The notes beneath the pieces were generated by a model. It was given only the letters and a program-made list of their open reading frames with translations. It was not told the origin of the DNA and did not search any database. Both the position numbers and the translations under genes were made by a program. Shown here one piece after another: positions 1 through 12,100 of a stretch of 64,000 bases of DNA. Position 1 is the first letter of the stretch, and every line of letters starts with the position of its first letter. The DNA is from Coffea arabica. Lineage: Eukaryota; Streptophyta; Magnoliopsida; Gentianales; Rubiaceae. The stretch covers positions 42,990,287 to 43,054,286 of the forward strand of contig NC_092326.1 of assembly GCF_036785885.1 (NCBI RefSeq), written 5' to 3'.

Positions 1-846
1 TCGTCGTTGTCGCGCGTTGTATGGAACCTGGACGGTTTCCTCCTCCGAGCACTTTTTTAACTTTTTTTTTGTGAGTAAGGTTAAAAAAACAAATGGAGTC
101 ACAAAAATATATGTTCCAAGACTCTCCTCTCCTCTCCTCTCGTCTGAATTTTTTGTCGTTGATGCTGCCTGGCCCAAATACCACGTGCTCTTTTAGTTTC
201 ATTTCTTTTATACTTATAATTTTGACTCAAGATGTCATTTTTCTTGGTTTTATTATTTTTTATCATTAACTTCTCTGCCGGTGCCTGTTGATCACACTCA
301 AAACAAATATTTCTTTTCAAAAAAATGAAAAAAAAATTAATAAAAAGGAGAAAATTATGAGCATGCATGGTCATTCAGGATCTTATTATTATATACTAGT
401 AGAGTACTACACAGAATATAGTAGAACCATACTACGTAGTGTTCATTAACTAGAGATTAACGTGATGATACTGGTAATTTTGAGGCTAATTTTGAGGCGT
501 TAATTTTGAGGCGTGGAAAAGAAACCACAAAAGAGGATGCTGTTCATGATTTAATAAGGCCACAACACAAGCGTCTAACTATATATGATTTAGAAATTAT
601 TTAGTAGCAAGCAATATTTATTAATTTGCAGCTGAAGAATAATTACTTTAGCACTCTGATCTAACCTTTGATTACATGAAGGAAGGAAGGAGCGCCAAAG
701 GATCATTTTTGGAGTGCAAATATATCTTTTAATTGAAAATTTTTTTTAATAAATTTTTATTGTTCCATTTTTTTTTAAAAAAAAAAATATATATATACAT
801 ATATATTAATTAATAATATGGTCAATTGGCGTATGCATGCCCAGGG
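1..846 (+). promoter_or_regulatory. Upstream region of the LEC1-type NF-YB gene
   Basis: No gene is seen here. The stretch is AT-rich. It holds a perfect RY element (CATGCATG, 362-369), the binding site type of B3 factors such as ABI3, FUS3 and LEC2, and a G-box core (CACGTG, 182-187). A second near-RY sequence (ATGCATGC) lies at 833-840, just before the start codon. An A/T-rich TATATATA stretch at about 787-806 could serve as TATA box, but that would leave a 5' UTR of only a few tens of bases. The sites are seen in sequence. Their use is inferred from the known seed-specific control of LEC1-type genes. Confidence 0.5.
362..369 (+). promoter_or_regulatory. RY motif (B3-factor site)
   Basis: The octamer CATGCATG is complete and palindromic, 478 bases before the start codon of the LEC1-type gene. 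RY motifs are bound by B3-domain regulators of seed development, and those regulators work in the same network as LEC1-type NF-YB factors. Binding here is inferred. Confidence 0.45.
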
Positions 847-1587
847 ATGATGAGAGCAGCAGAGATAAGCATGGGACTGCCATCTAAAACAAACCATACT
901 ACTCCGCCATCGTCCTCGTCCTCGTCCCCTGCCGCCGCTGCTGATCATATGATGATGGACGGTGAATGCACGGTCCGGGAGCAAGACAGGTTCATGCCAA
1001 TTGCTAACGTGATCAGAATCATGCGAAAGATCCTTCCCCCACATGCTAAGATCTCCGATGATGCCAAGGAAACTATCCAGGAATGCGTATCGGAGTACAT
1101 TAGCTTCATCACCGGAGAAGCCAATGAGCGTTGCCAGCGCGAGCAGCGAAAGACTATCACTGCTGAGGACGTGCTTTGGGCCATGAGTAAGCTTGGCTTC
1201 GATGACTACATTGAGCCTCTAACCCTATATCTCCACCGCTTTCGCGAGTTCGACGGCGGTGAGCGTGGTGGCTCTCTAAGGGCCGCTCATCATGATCTTG
1301 CAGTGGGGAAGAGGGCAAATATTGATCATCTAGCTGCAGCTGCTGGCTTAGGATTAGGAGGCGGAGGCTTTGCAACCTATCCCCCACCTCATTTTCACTT
1401 GCCTCATCACCCTCCTTTCGTCGCTGCTGGCTTCTTCACCACCGCTGCTGTTCCAATTCACATGAACGGGTTTCTCAAAGATCCATCCTCAACTGGAGGG
1501 GGCCAAGCAACTTCTTCCCAGGCTGCTGCTGTGGCGGCTAGTGATGGTGGTCATCAAGAACAAGCATTTGACAACTGCGAGGAGTAA
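847..1587 (+). CDS. L1L: LEC1-type NF-YB transcription factor (LEC1-LIKE / NF-YB6)
   Basis: This is the histone-fold B subunit of the trimeric CCAAT-binding factor NF-Y, in its seed-specific LEC1 subtype. It pairs with an NF-YC subunit and then NF-YA on DNA in the nucleus. The intronless frame encodes 246 aa. The conserved histone-fold region spans about residues 44-136, beginning [16 protein letters not shown] and ending near LHRFREFD. In the stretch KISDDAKE the first Asp (about residue 71) matches the LEC1-subtype Asp55 of Arabidopsis LEC1; ordinary NF-YB proteins have Lys there. The flanks are low-complexity: Ser and Ala runs at the N-terminus, Gly/Ala/His-rich at the C-terminus. The frame is open a little further upstream but its first ATG is 847, with a second at 850. 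Synteny with At5g47670 favours LEC1-LIKE over LEC1 itself. Confidence 0.93.
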   Translation: MMRAAEISMGLPSKTNHTTPPSSSSSSPAAAADHMMMDGECTVREQDRFMPIANVIRIMRKILPPHAKISDDAKETIQECVSEYISFITGEANERCQREQRKTITAEDVLWAMSKLGFDDYIEPLTLYLHRFREFDGGERGGSLRAAHHDLAVGKRANIDHLAAAAGLGLGGGGFATYPPPHFHLPHHPPFVAAGFFTTAAVPIHMNGFLKDPSSTGGGQATSSQAAAVAASDGGHQEQAFDNCEE

Positions 1588-4229
1588 TACTGATAATGCA
1601 GGTAATTAATAATTGATCAGCGGCTGGCTGCATGGGGTGGTGATAATTATTTCGGATCTTGTTGCGTATGTGGTGGTATCTATCAATTGACATTTAATTT
1701 GTTGTTCTACTTTGTGTTATTAATCTATCTATCTAGTTCGATGCAGGCGCTGTCATGTTATGTTGTTTTGGCACAATTTGGTCCGTCTAACCTCTTCGCT
1801 TTTCAGTGGAATATTCGAAATGGTGGAGTGGAAGTGAGCGTGTAATAGGATGCTTATTTTAATCACCTTTTCTTTTTGTATTCACGCATCCATGAAAACA
1901 GACGAGAAAAATTACTCGGCCTAGCTCAAATTAAGAAATGTATACACTATAATAAGTTGGTTGTCCACAGAATTTTGATCTTAGTGGTTAAGGTGCCAGA
2001 AAAGATTTTTTTTTTTTTTAAAAAAAAGAGAAACTATAAGTTGGCTGCATCAATCTAGTAAACGCTAAATCCAGCCCAAGGTCTGATGTTCAAGCTCAAG
2101 TTAATTCAAATACTTAACGATCGAGCATAAACTGTTGCTTGAGTAGTATATATATTCAGCAGTTTCAGTTCGGTTCATTAGTCAAACTAGGGCACGTCTT
2201 TTTGGAAATTTAATATAAGAAATTTATATAATCGAAAGGATTAACCTAAGTGTCCAAATTTCTTCAAGGAAAAATGGCCATATTTATTTATTTATTTATT
2301 GGGAAAGACAGAGTTCCATTCCTCCAAACTTGATAAATCTAAATAAATAAATTGGTATTTACTGTGTATACAAAATTTGCTTACCAGATTAACGGAACTT
2401 CTGCGAGCTCAAACAAGCATGAATCCTCAATAATATTGGTAATTGCAGATTTAGAACTAACACTCATCTCCCTTGCAGTTTAGACAATAGCACTTACCAT
2501 CCCCGAGCTTAAGGTTTGTGTTGCAGATTTAGTCAATGCCAGAAAAGTTACAATTAAAAAATTTTTTTTTTTAAGGAGTGAGATCAAAGATTTGTACCAC
2601 ATTTGCCCTTCATGCTGCTGCTTGCCAAGTTATATTAACAGAAGGATGACAAAATCAGCGTCTACTAGATTTGTGGTGCATAGTAGTAGGCTGCATGAAT
2701 CCGTGCTCTAACAAAGACACGAGTTTAATTTACTGCATGAATCATTGGCCCCGTTCGAATGAGTCCCTCCCAGTTAGGTAAATTAATCGAAGATTGACCA
2801 TAGCAGAGTTTGCTTCCTCCATGTCTATCTTGGAATAGCCAGTTCACATTAATATAAATTGATATCTTTGGCACTAAAAATTAAAAAAGAAGAAAGAAGA
2901 ATAGAGAACAGGTCTTTTCCCCCCGCCCCCAAATTCATGTGTGTCAGGGCAATAGCGAACCCTTTTGTTTGGAGGAGCTATCAAAGTCATGTTCGTTTGA
3001 ATGGAGAAGTCAAGGTGTTGGAGGAGAATGTTGCGGACATGGACTGGTCATCAAGCAGACAAAGAGGTTGCTCATGGGGCCATTGCACGTGTAAGGATGA
3101 TTTGCCCAGGTCAATTGCATTCAGGCTTCAAGACTAAAATTGTACTATATTCTACCTGTTCTTTAAATTTTGTTCTCTCGATCCAGAGGCGGTTGAGAAG
3201 TAGTACTAGACTGAACTAGGGAGGTTTTGAAATAGAAATGACTTGGGTAGATATATATACTTGTATAAGTTCTCTTTATACTTATCTTAGTAGAAGCTCC
3301 ATAATTGCTTGCTGGCCTTCCTCTCTGCAATTATATAAAATTAGATTTAGATTGACTGGTTTAAAAAACATAATTTAGAAACATGTACGCCATTTGCTCC
3401 CCTCAATTGGCACCATTCCTTAGTTTTGCTTATAATGGCTAATAATATTATAACTCACAGGTAACCTAGTTTGATTAAGCACTCAATTTGTTTACAAAAA
3501 ATAATTTTTCTATTCCAAAATTCTTTCATTATGTTTTGCAATTAATTAGGGTATAAAAGTAAAATCGTACAATTTATTATTAGTAATAGGTCCAATTTCC
3601 TCCTAGGGGAGGTCAGTGCAATTTTAGAAATCATAGGGGAGGTGAGTGCTGGTATCAGAAACCTCAGGGAGGTTTCTGGAATTATCCCTTGGTAAAACTG
3701 GCTCATTGAAAGCTCTAAAGTATATCACAGGCTTTGGGCCAACCCTTCGTACATTAGACATTTGCAAAAATATGACCACAACGCTGGAGTATTTCTCTTG
3801 CAGTTGCTCGTGTCAGCCAAAATAATAAAATGGTACGAATAGATTGACTAGACTGAAAGAAAGCCAAATGAGAGAGAGTTCAGAAGTTTGCAGCTTCAAA
3901 AGAAACTTTAAGTAAAAGTGAATTCTTAACAAGAAAGAATTCAACTAAAGAATTATGTATCTGTTAATCGACTTGATATCCTTCATCTGCCAGCCAAGCA
4001 AAGTTGCTTGTGCCTTAGATATCCATTAATTATCTCAGCTGAGCACCTCAACCATGACATTTAAACCTATTCAAGCAAATCAGGGGGGAAAAAAAAAAAA
4101 AGAGAAAAGACAGTAAGGAGATTCTGCCTGCTGTAAGCTTCATTTGACCGCAAAACTTTCTTCCTTGAATAAATACAAGTATTTTTGAACAGCAAAGAAG
4201 AATCTGATGCAAAACTACCTCCCGCAGGG
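1588..4229. other. Intergenic region between convergent L1L and TRM10
   Basis: The 2.6 kb hold the 3' ends of both flanking genes and AT-rich DNA. Short repeats include an (ATTT)n run near 2283-2300 and poly-A/T runs near 2007-2024 and 4090-4101. A group of GGGGAGGT-containing repeats with a hairpin lies at 3593-3680 and is listed separately. Open frames at 2859-3219 show no family resemblance and are not called as genes. Confidence 0.6.
3593..3690. repeat. Degenerate GGGGAGGT repeat cluster with hairpin, possible MITE remnant
   Basis: Three imperfect copies of a unit built around AGGGGAGGT(C/G)AGTGC occur close together, starting near 3604, 3634 and 3664. The last forms a perfect hairpin: a 10-base arm (CAGAAACCTC, 3656-3665), a 3-base loop, and the complementary arm at 3669-3678. 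The composition differs from the AT-rich surroundings. A short non-autonomous DNA transposon end is possible but no target-site duplication was established. Confidence 0.35.
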
Positions 4230-7200
4230 TTAAGGCCCTTCAGTTTCAATGCACTGCCTTTTCATCTCCAGCTCATCTCCCTCACCATCAACCTCCTCTT
4301 CTGTATCATGTTCATTGTCTTCTGACCCAGTCCCACATCTTTTTCTTTGAGGAATCACCTGGAAGAATGAAGCCTTCCAATCCCCTGTTTCCAGGTACTT
4401 GAGGAGTATCTCTACCACCTGATTTACAGTGAGGACCTGCGCTCAGGTAGTGAGAAGCATTATTTTACAAGACACATGGAACATTTTACATTTTGAGACA
4501 ACTTCAAAGTGATTTCTTATAGCAAGTGCCCAAACATTACCCTCCTGAAAAGTGGTCAATTATCCCATATCACCAATACAAAGCTGAAAAAGACAACTCT
4601 TCCGCCCAATGATATACAAAAACACTTTACTAACTGAGAAGCATCCAGCAATCAAGGGGAAGTTGTGTAGCATATCTCGCGACATTACCACAGAATCTTT
4701 CTCGAGAATAAAGTACTATAATTTATACTACCAAGTCATCATAAACAATATCAAAATCCCAAATGTAGAGAAGGCAACTTATTATTTAAAAACCAAGGCT
4801 TCTATACATATAAGTGGAGTTGCATGTGGTGAAAATGCAGATACACAAAAAAGACTCTACTTGGCAGCATCGAAATCCTTTCTCCAACATCCCCATTCCC
4901 ATAGTGATACTGAGTCTGTTAGGGATAGCTATCTCTGGTGAACAAACTAAAGCCACTAAGAATTCCTTAGATTCCTAAAAAGGCAGCACATTGAGGTAGA
5001 AGAAACCAGGAATACAAAGTAGCATAGGTGACAACAGTATGTCTGGCTCATGCTATTCTCGAGCACGATTCTAACGAAACACAACTATGATGCAACACAC
5101 TCCATGTAGTTATATGAAGGCAACTAATACAGTTAGGATAACAATGTGGAGGTCCAGCAAAATCTCTCATCAAAATGCGCATCTTCATCCAGAAAGTAAG
5201 TCCAACATGTTCTCATACTAAAATAAATAAACATACGAATCGTGATGAGAAATTTTTCTTAAGGTTAACCAGCAAAATGTTATTCCTGATGTCCAGTAAT
5301 GAATTCCAGTTTGAATAAAATAAGCAAATTGGATATACCTGAGAACTAGACATCTTAAGGTAATATCCTATAGGGAGCTTCGCTGTCTGAATGCCCTGAT
5401 CTTTTGCTTTCTTCAAGGTTATCCCTTTCCACCGATTCCGGTCTACCATTCCACCAATAATATATACTTTCTTTGGATCGAGGTCATCTAGTTCAGTTTC
5501 TGAGTCAGCTGTGAGGTACACCAGGTTATCCTTCTGATGTTGGAAAGCTTCAACATATGGGCGACTCTCCTTATCGATTACCCACTTCTCATATCCTGGG
5601 AGCCTTTGCAGTTGGCTCTGCATTTCTCCTTGACAGCCAGTCAACCAAAGATGGGCAGGACATGGACATCTTCCATTTACAGCATAACAGTACATAATCT
5701 GCAAAAAGACAAATCCATTATTACCTTGTTCATATTAAGTTTATTAGCCTCTCTGCAGTTGACCAGAAATTGAAACTTAACCCATAGAAGTGTCTTTGGA
5801 ATTCCATTGCAGGATTATAGCAAGTAAAAAGATGCTCCAAAAGCATAAAGGCCAAAGCCTTTCTTAATTGAGTTAAGTTGTTCAGAGATAAGCAAAAAAC
5901 TGAAACCTTGTCCGGAATATGCATTGGCAGACAAAATCAGGTTATGAAGAAATCCATGCCATACACATATATTCACCAATCTTGAGCACACAAAATACTT
6001 TTCTGTTCCTCTTTTTCCTCCTAAGATCACTCCAGAAGTCCAAGTTTATTTATTTAAACTGCACTCAACTAAGGCTACAGGATAAGCAAAAGAATTAATC
6101 ATAATTCAGCACAGAGAATGGGTCTGAGGAGAAAAGTAAGTGAGCTGCAAAATAGGAGCACTGGAACAATACTACATGGAACAGTCAGATTCTAGCAAAT
6201 ACCTTTAGGAAGTGTTGCGTTTAAAAAATGAGAAGGAATTAGTTGGCCTCGGCATAAGGTGAAGGATTCTTCTCTTTCTAATTAGCAGGTGTATATCATG
6301 GAAAAAGCATTAATCACAATAGTAAAGGCCCTTGAAAGGAAATGGAGATGACATTTTGAACCTGCACGAGGTTCAAAGACTCTGATTAAGCAGCAATGTG
6401 TGTTGTTGGCATACCAAATGTGCTCCCTTCTCCCTCAACAGAGAGAAACGGAGAAACTTCATAAGAAAACAAGCATCAACATAATTTGGATGTATAGAAT
6501 TCATTTTAGAAGAACATTTGGCAACCTCTCTAACCATTGACAAGAGCTGTAATATCGCTTGTATTGTGCTCGCGGTTATGCATTGAAATCAGAATAATAC
6601 GTCATTCATAGTCCATTCTCAAAGTCAACGCAAATCAGAGTTCATACGAGAGATATGACATGCTCGGTCAATTTCTAAAGAATGCTCAAGTTTTCTCCCT
6701 CTCATTCTCAAGGTGGGGGGGAGAGAGAGAGAGGGGGGGGGGGGGGGGAGGAGGAGAAGAAGTGAATGCTTACCTTGAATAGCCAAAGCTTGCCAAGTAA
6801 CAAGGTGATTTATGTTAACCAAGGGAAAGGACAGGAATGAAAAAGAGAGAACAGGTGATACTGGATAGAGTTGGAAGCATGGGCTAGCTATCATGGATTT
6901 CCATTTCCTGCATCTCATGATACATACAGAATCGTGTATGAATCAATAAAGAAGCAAAGAAAGGGCCAATGGATTTCCAGATGCCGAATACATGACAGAA
7001 AGCACCAAGACTTGTCTTTTGCTAACTCCATAAGTTTGACAATTGGGGATGAAACTATATTTTCTAGTTTGAAGTGGTGAAGTGCAGGCAAAGACTAATA
7101 ACATAAACAAAATCCAACATTAATCTATCCCCTGAAGAATAATAAAAGGAAACGAAATCACGGGGAAAGTTATAAGTAAGAAATAGGGACCTGTTGAACG

Positions 7201-7595
7201 AGGCTGTTGAGTTGAGCAGGATTCATGAGATGGGAAAACTCGAGATCAATAACGATATTCTGGCCATCGACTCTGGCATTATTCAGCCTCTCTAACTTGC
7301 TCTCTTTCTCCTCGCACCGCTTCTCCATCCTCTCTTTTCTTAACCCCTTTCTGGACTCAATGAGCTTCTGCCTCTCCTCTTCGCTCCCTAAGCTCCCAAG
7401 TTTCTCTTCCCACTCCCTTTTCTTGCGTTCAGCTTCCCTCTTCTTGTGTTCCTTCATCATCGCCTTCTTCTCCGCCTTCTTCGCCTCCCACCTTTGCTGC
7501 TTCAACAACTTCTTCCGGGCATTCTTCGACAGCGGCTCTGGGGACTCCACGGGGCCGGCGTTATGGTCGGGTTGCTGCGGAGACTCAGACTCCAT
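4230..7595 (-). CDS. TRM10: tRNA (guanine(9)-N1)-methyltransferase TRM10
   Basis: It methylates N1 of G9 in tRNAs using S-adenosylmethionine. Exons in transcript order are 7191-7595, 5339-5698 and 4230-4436, all in phase 0, giving 323 aa. The N-terminus (residues 1-120) is a highly charged Lys/Glu-rich helix with LSKNARKKLLKQQRWEAKK, typical of TRM10 proteins. Exon 2 holds the SPOUT (trefoil-knot) methyltransferase core: VYLTADSETELDDLDP, YIIGGMVDRNRWKG and AKLPIGYYLKM, the last two matching the cofactor-pocket segments of the family. Exon 3 begins VLTVNQVVEILLKYLETGDW and continues to a conserved basic IPQRKR, then an acidic tail. The ATG at 7595 is the first in frame. Synteny with At5g47680 supports the call. 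Intron 1 (1.49 kb) carries a (GA)n-G16 run at 6721-6748. Confidence 0.95.
6721..6763. repeat. (GA)n and G16 microsatellite in TRM10 intron 1
   Basis: A (GA)6 run is followed by sixteen consecutive G at 6733-6748 and a GGA/GAA-rich tail. On the transcribed strand of TRM10 this is a C16-(TC)n tract inside the first intron. Confidence 0.9.
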
Positions 7596-9156
7596 TGGAG
7601 GATCAAACCAAGCTCGCTTACGACGACGTACTTATCAGCGTTCAATTACAGGCGATCTCTGCCTTGAAATTGAATTCCATCCATAGGACTCCGAAATTTG
7701 CCCCATTCAGGTTTGATTTGGACTTTCGACCCAAATGGTAAGAACTTACATACTGTCTTGGCCCAAAGTCGGACGTGTTACTGACTTGGATGCATGGGCT
7801 CCATGTTCACTTTCTTTGGTTCTTTTTTTTTTTTGTTTTTATAATATTACGTGCTGAAGTTGAGAGTGTGGTTTACAGGTAGACAATTTCATACGGATAA
7901 TAATGTGAAAAAGAGTTGCATGTGATGATGGGATAAGAAGGGCTAAATCCAAAGTCCATTTTAGCTAAATATTTCATATTGCTAAATAAAGGGCAGGACA
8001 AGACAACCATTTCGTTACAATTCTTTTATGGCCAGTTAATGGTAGAAAATTTATACGAGAAAAGAGAACATGTTTTAATTTTGGTTGAATATAAATGTCA
8101 CTAAAATGTTTATACAGAAGTCATTATTCAAGGTAAAAGTTTATACTATTTTCAAAAAATTATACTCCAACTTTTCATTCAAATTCGGCGCATGTATGTA
8201 TGAATAATGTATATAATTCGGCGCATGCATGAATAATATATATAGTCGGCTCTGCGGGTCTCTTTTAGATTGCTTGTTTATCGGGTCGATTTATCCGTTA
8301 ACTCTCGTGCGTGCTTAGTAGTTTAATTAAGTGTGTGTGTTTATTTCGGAAAAAAAAAAAAAAAGGCAGAAAACTTTCTGACACGCACAAGTACCTATGA
8401 GAGGGTTCACCAGTGTTGGGGGAATGGGTACTTGAAACGGGGTACACTTGGACATGGCAACGTAACTAAGAGGAAAATCAGTTGGAGGATAATCGGACAA
8501 AAAAAAAAAAAAAGTAAAAGTGGTGGATGAACAGAACAGAACAGAACAGAAGGGAATACGAGGAAGAGAAATTTCCGAAACGGTTAGCTGAAGCTGTCGA
8601 GTATATGGAACGAACATGTATGGATGGATGATGGTGCTGAAGTCAAGAATGAGGAGGACAGGACGGAGTGACAGACCATCCTCTCAAAATCCAAATCCCT
8701 TTTTTTTTTTTTTTTTTGGGTCTAAACTCTAAAGATAGATAGAGAGAGCTCGTGCGAGTGAGCCAGCAAGGACACTACTAAGTAACGACTAGACTACTAG
8801 ATTATTTGTTAGTAGGAGTCAGTAGTAGTATTAATTTAGTACTATTTTTTTTTAATTTTTAAAAAATATAAATGGGGATAGAGAGAGTGGCCAACCCCAT
8901 TTGTTTCGCTTCTTTGTTCGAACCCACAAACGCAGAAGCGAAATACCAATAAACTTCGAACCCCCCCCCCCCCCCCCCCCCCACCCCATTTTCTCTTCTG
9001 TCTCTGGGAAGAGCTTCTCTCACCAACACAAAGCCCTGGGAAACGTTTTATTTTGTTTTCTTCTTCTTACTGACTGTCAGTAAGAGCAGCAGTGAGGTGT
9101 GGTGCTCAAGTAGCAGTGGTTATGCAGCTGGTGAAGCAGTTGTGAAAATTACGGAA
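7596..9156. promoter_or_regulatory. Divergent upstream region of TRM10 and PDS5A
   Basis: This 1.56 kb lies between two divergently read genes and must hold both promoters and both 5' UTRs. The part nearest PDS5A is rich in homopolymers: poly-A at 8350-8364 and 8500-8513, poly-T at 8701-8717, and a C22 run at 8961-8982. A pentamer repeat (GAACA)n lies at 8530-8549. No open frame here resembles a known protein. Confidence 0.6.
8961..8987. repeat. C22 homopolymer in the PDS5A leader region
   Basis: Twenty-two consecutive C at 8961-8982 are followed by A and four more C. The tract is about 170 bases before the PDS5A start codon, on the coding strand, so it is probably in the 5' UTR or core promoter. 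Confidence 0.9.
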
Positions 9157-12100
9157 ATGGCTAATCAAAAACTTCTGCTGCAGCTCAAAGAGCTTGGATC
9201 CAAGCTCGACAATCCTCCCTCTACTAAAGACTCCCTCATCAAGCTCCTTAAGGTTTCCTCCCCTCTCTTATTCTTCCCCCATCCCCCCCACCTCCGGAAT
9301 TTTTCCTTGCTCTTGATTTTGCTCGTTTCTCTCGATTAAATTTGGGTTCTTGCTGATAAAAATTGCATTCTTTTCTTGGGGTTTCAGTTCAAATGGGTTT
9401 TTGGGGTGTTGCTTTTGCTATTCACTTGAATTAGGGTTCTTCATGCCTGCTCTGCGCGCCTATCTAATTGAATAGAATTGTGCATTTCCTTTGGACTTCT
9501 GGCGTCATTCATCAACCCTTTCTCCCCCTCAGACAAAGATGTAAATTTTGGACCGTTGAATTTTTACTTTCTGTTTTCATAACTGCTAAAAATTTGTTGT
9601 ATATACTTTTTAAATGTTCTGGTAAAATTGTTGTTGTTCTTGTTTGTTAAAGCAAAAAGAACAAAATAAATGTCACAAATTCTCTGCTCAACTCACTGCG
9701 CTTTGTGCCAATTCAGTTCAATTAGGGTTCTTCTGTGAGTGAATGATGGAAAATTCTGCCATTTTTAACGTATCGACTTTTATTAGTCTCTATATGTATA
9801 TATACGTATATGTAAATTGCAGTCCTTGACTTTTTTTTTTTTTTCAAACAAAAGGGATGTGGGATTCTAAACTTGTGCACCTAAGCTTGCTTTCGATTTC
9901 TGCATTTTTTGTTTTTCAATATGAAACCAACCAAAAGAAAAATTTTAAACCACTAAAGTGCTCCCTTCTGTTTTGTGATTGTCGTGAAATATTTAAGTTA
10001 AACTGAAGCAGCTCTTGATCTTGTCTTATCCTAACAGGGATAGTTCTTATTACACCTTCTTCTCGTGATTCATATTTTGCTTTTGTAGAGCACATGAGAA
10101 AGTTGAAATTACATATTTTCACTTTTAAGTTAAGAAAAATTTGCATTAAAGGTAGCGTACTTTGGGGTTGAAAGCTACTCTTTACATTTTGAAACAATGA
10201 AGACAAGATTTAGTTAGACTACATCTTACAAGTTTTTTCTTTTGGGTGTGTTTGTAAGAGAGAGAGGGAAGCATAAAGCTTGGTGCTATCTTTAGGAATC
10301 TGGAACTCTTTTGAATGACTGAAAGGAAGGTTAAGATGTACGTCTTGGTTTTGAAGGAAAAAGGATTTGTAAAATTTATCATGCAAGTTACGTTAAGCTT
10401 ATCACGAAAGTCTTTATGTGATTTTAGCTCAAGATTGCTGCTTGGCTAGCATAGTGATTCTAAGTAAGGGGATGTAGCAGGAGCATTTTACATGTAAAGA
10501 TATGTTTATTTGTTGTTATATGAACAGAACAAAATTTCTGACCTCTTGAGTATGTTTTGTGGACTGAGGTATTCTCATTTTTTTTATTTATTTCAACTTG
10601 CTAAGAAACTATTCTTGTCTATTCTGTTGGCTTATCCTTATTGTTCTTTACACGACCTCCATCTCAAGTTATCCTGAGCAATATTGTCCTTATTGCTTGT
10701 GTTTCTGTGTTAATGATCTTCTGCTATTTACTGAATGTACAGAAGCGTTGATATTTTCTGAATGTCTTACTGCTTGTAATTTTCTTGCTTCTGGGTGTCT
10801 AACTTGGATGGCAGAAAAATCTGGGGAGAAGTTATAGACACCTTTCCGTACTTTGTATCTGGAGTACTTCATCTAACTTATATCCATTACGGAGGATGTC
10901 TGTCTGAACCAATACTGTAAACATCACCCCCATGGTTTTGCAGCAAAACCAAGTGAAGTTCCTTTAGTCAGTTGTGCAGATTAAAGCAGATCTTCAACTG
11001 ACTGCTTAATGGCAATGTTTTTCTTGCAGCAAGGGGCTACCTGCCTCTCTGACTTGGAACAGTCACCACCAAAGGCTGTCATGGAATCCATGCAACCTTT
11101 TGTAAATGTAGTTGTCAAGCCTGAACTTCTGAAGCATCAAGATAGGGAAGTTAAGCTTCTTGTTGCAACATGTATCTGTGAGATTACTCGAATAACCGCA
11201 CCTGAGGCTCCTTACACAGATGATATTCTAAAAGTACGTTTTTCTTCTACTCATTAACTGATCAAGCACTTCAATAATGAGCTCATGCGAGCGCTGAGCT
11301 TCTGTCATATAACTAGTAACGCCTCTCGTATCTGCTTCAGGATATCTTCCATTTGATTGTAAGCACTTTCGGAGGATTAAGCGATACAAGTAGTCCATAT
11401 TTTGGGAGAAGAGTAGTCATTTTGGAAACTTTGGCAAAATATAGATCGTGTGTTGTGATGCTGGATCTTGAATGTGATGATCTTATCACTGAAATGTTTA
11501 GTACATTTTTCTCTGTTGCCAGGTGTGTCTCATCTAATGCTTTACCATAATATTGAGGGTATTTTGTTTTATTAACCAGAGGTAGCTTCGTATGATACTC
11601 TAGTGTGGCATTTGGATAGAGTTAATTTTTTCTGAAGTATGATTCTTCACCATTGCCTTTGGGAGAATTAATTCCTGTCTTGCTTACATCTAAATTCAAA
11701 TAATCAGTTCAACTTTTGCTCATACACTTACTCATTTACATATTCTGGTGACATGGTTTCCTAATTTAAACAAAGTCGTTTCCCTCTCTTTTTTCTACTT
11801 TTCCCCCCTCTCCTGTGTGTGTGGCTTGCAAATTTTTCACTGTGAAAATTTCTCCCTGTCAAAATGCACATTCTTTGGTTTTTATTTCAGTCTATTGGAG
11901 CTCTTGGGATATGTGTTGCAAAACATAAGAGACTGGGAACTTCATGTGGAGAAATTAACTAAGGAGAGTTGGAGGTGGGTGTTAATGACCCTTTTAAGAT
12001 GAAAGCTAAAGACAACTTTGAAGAAGCTAATTCATCAGTAGTCAGGGTTCTAAGCACTAAGTTACAGCCAATGACTGCTGAACTTGGGCTTTCGGATAAA

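Noticed and set aside
2859-3219. Overlapping plus-strand open frames downstream of L1L
   Set aside because: Neither frame shows a family motif, both overlap each other in different frames, and the composition is mixed; chance frames are more likely.
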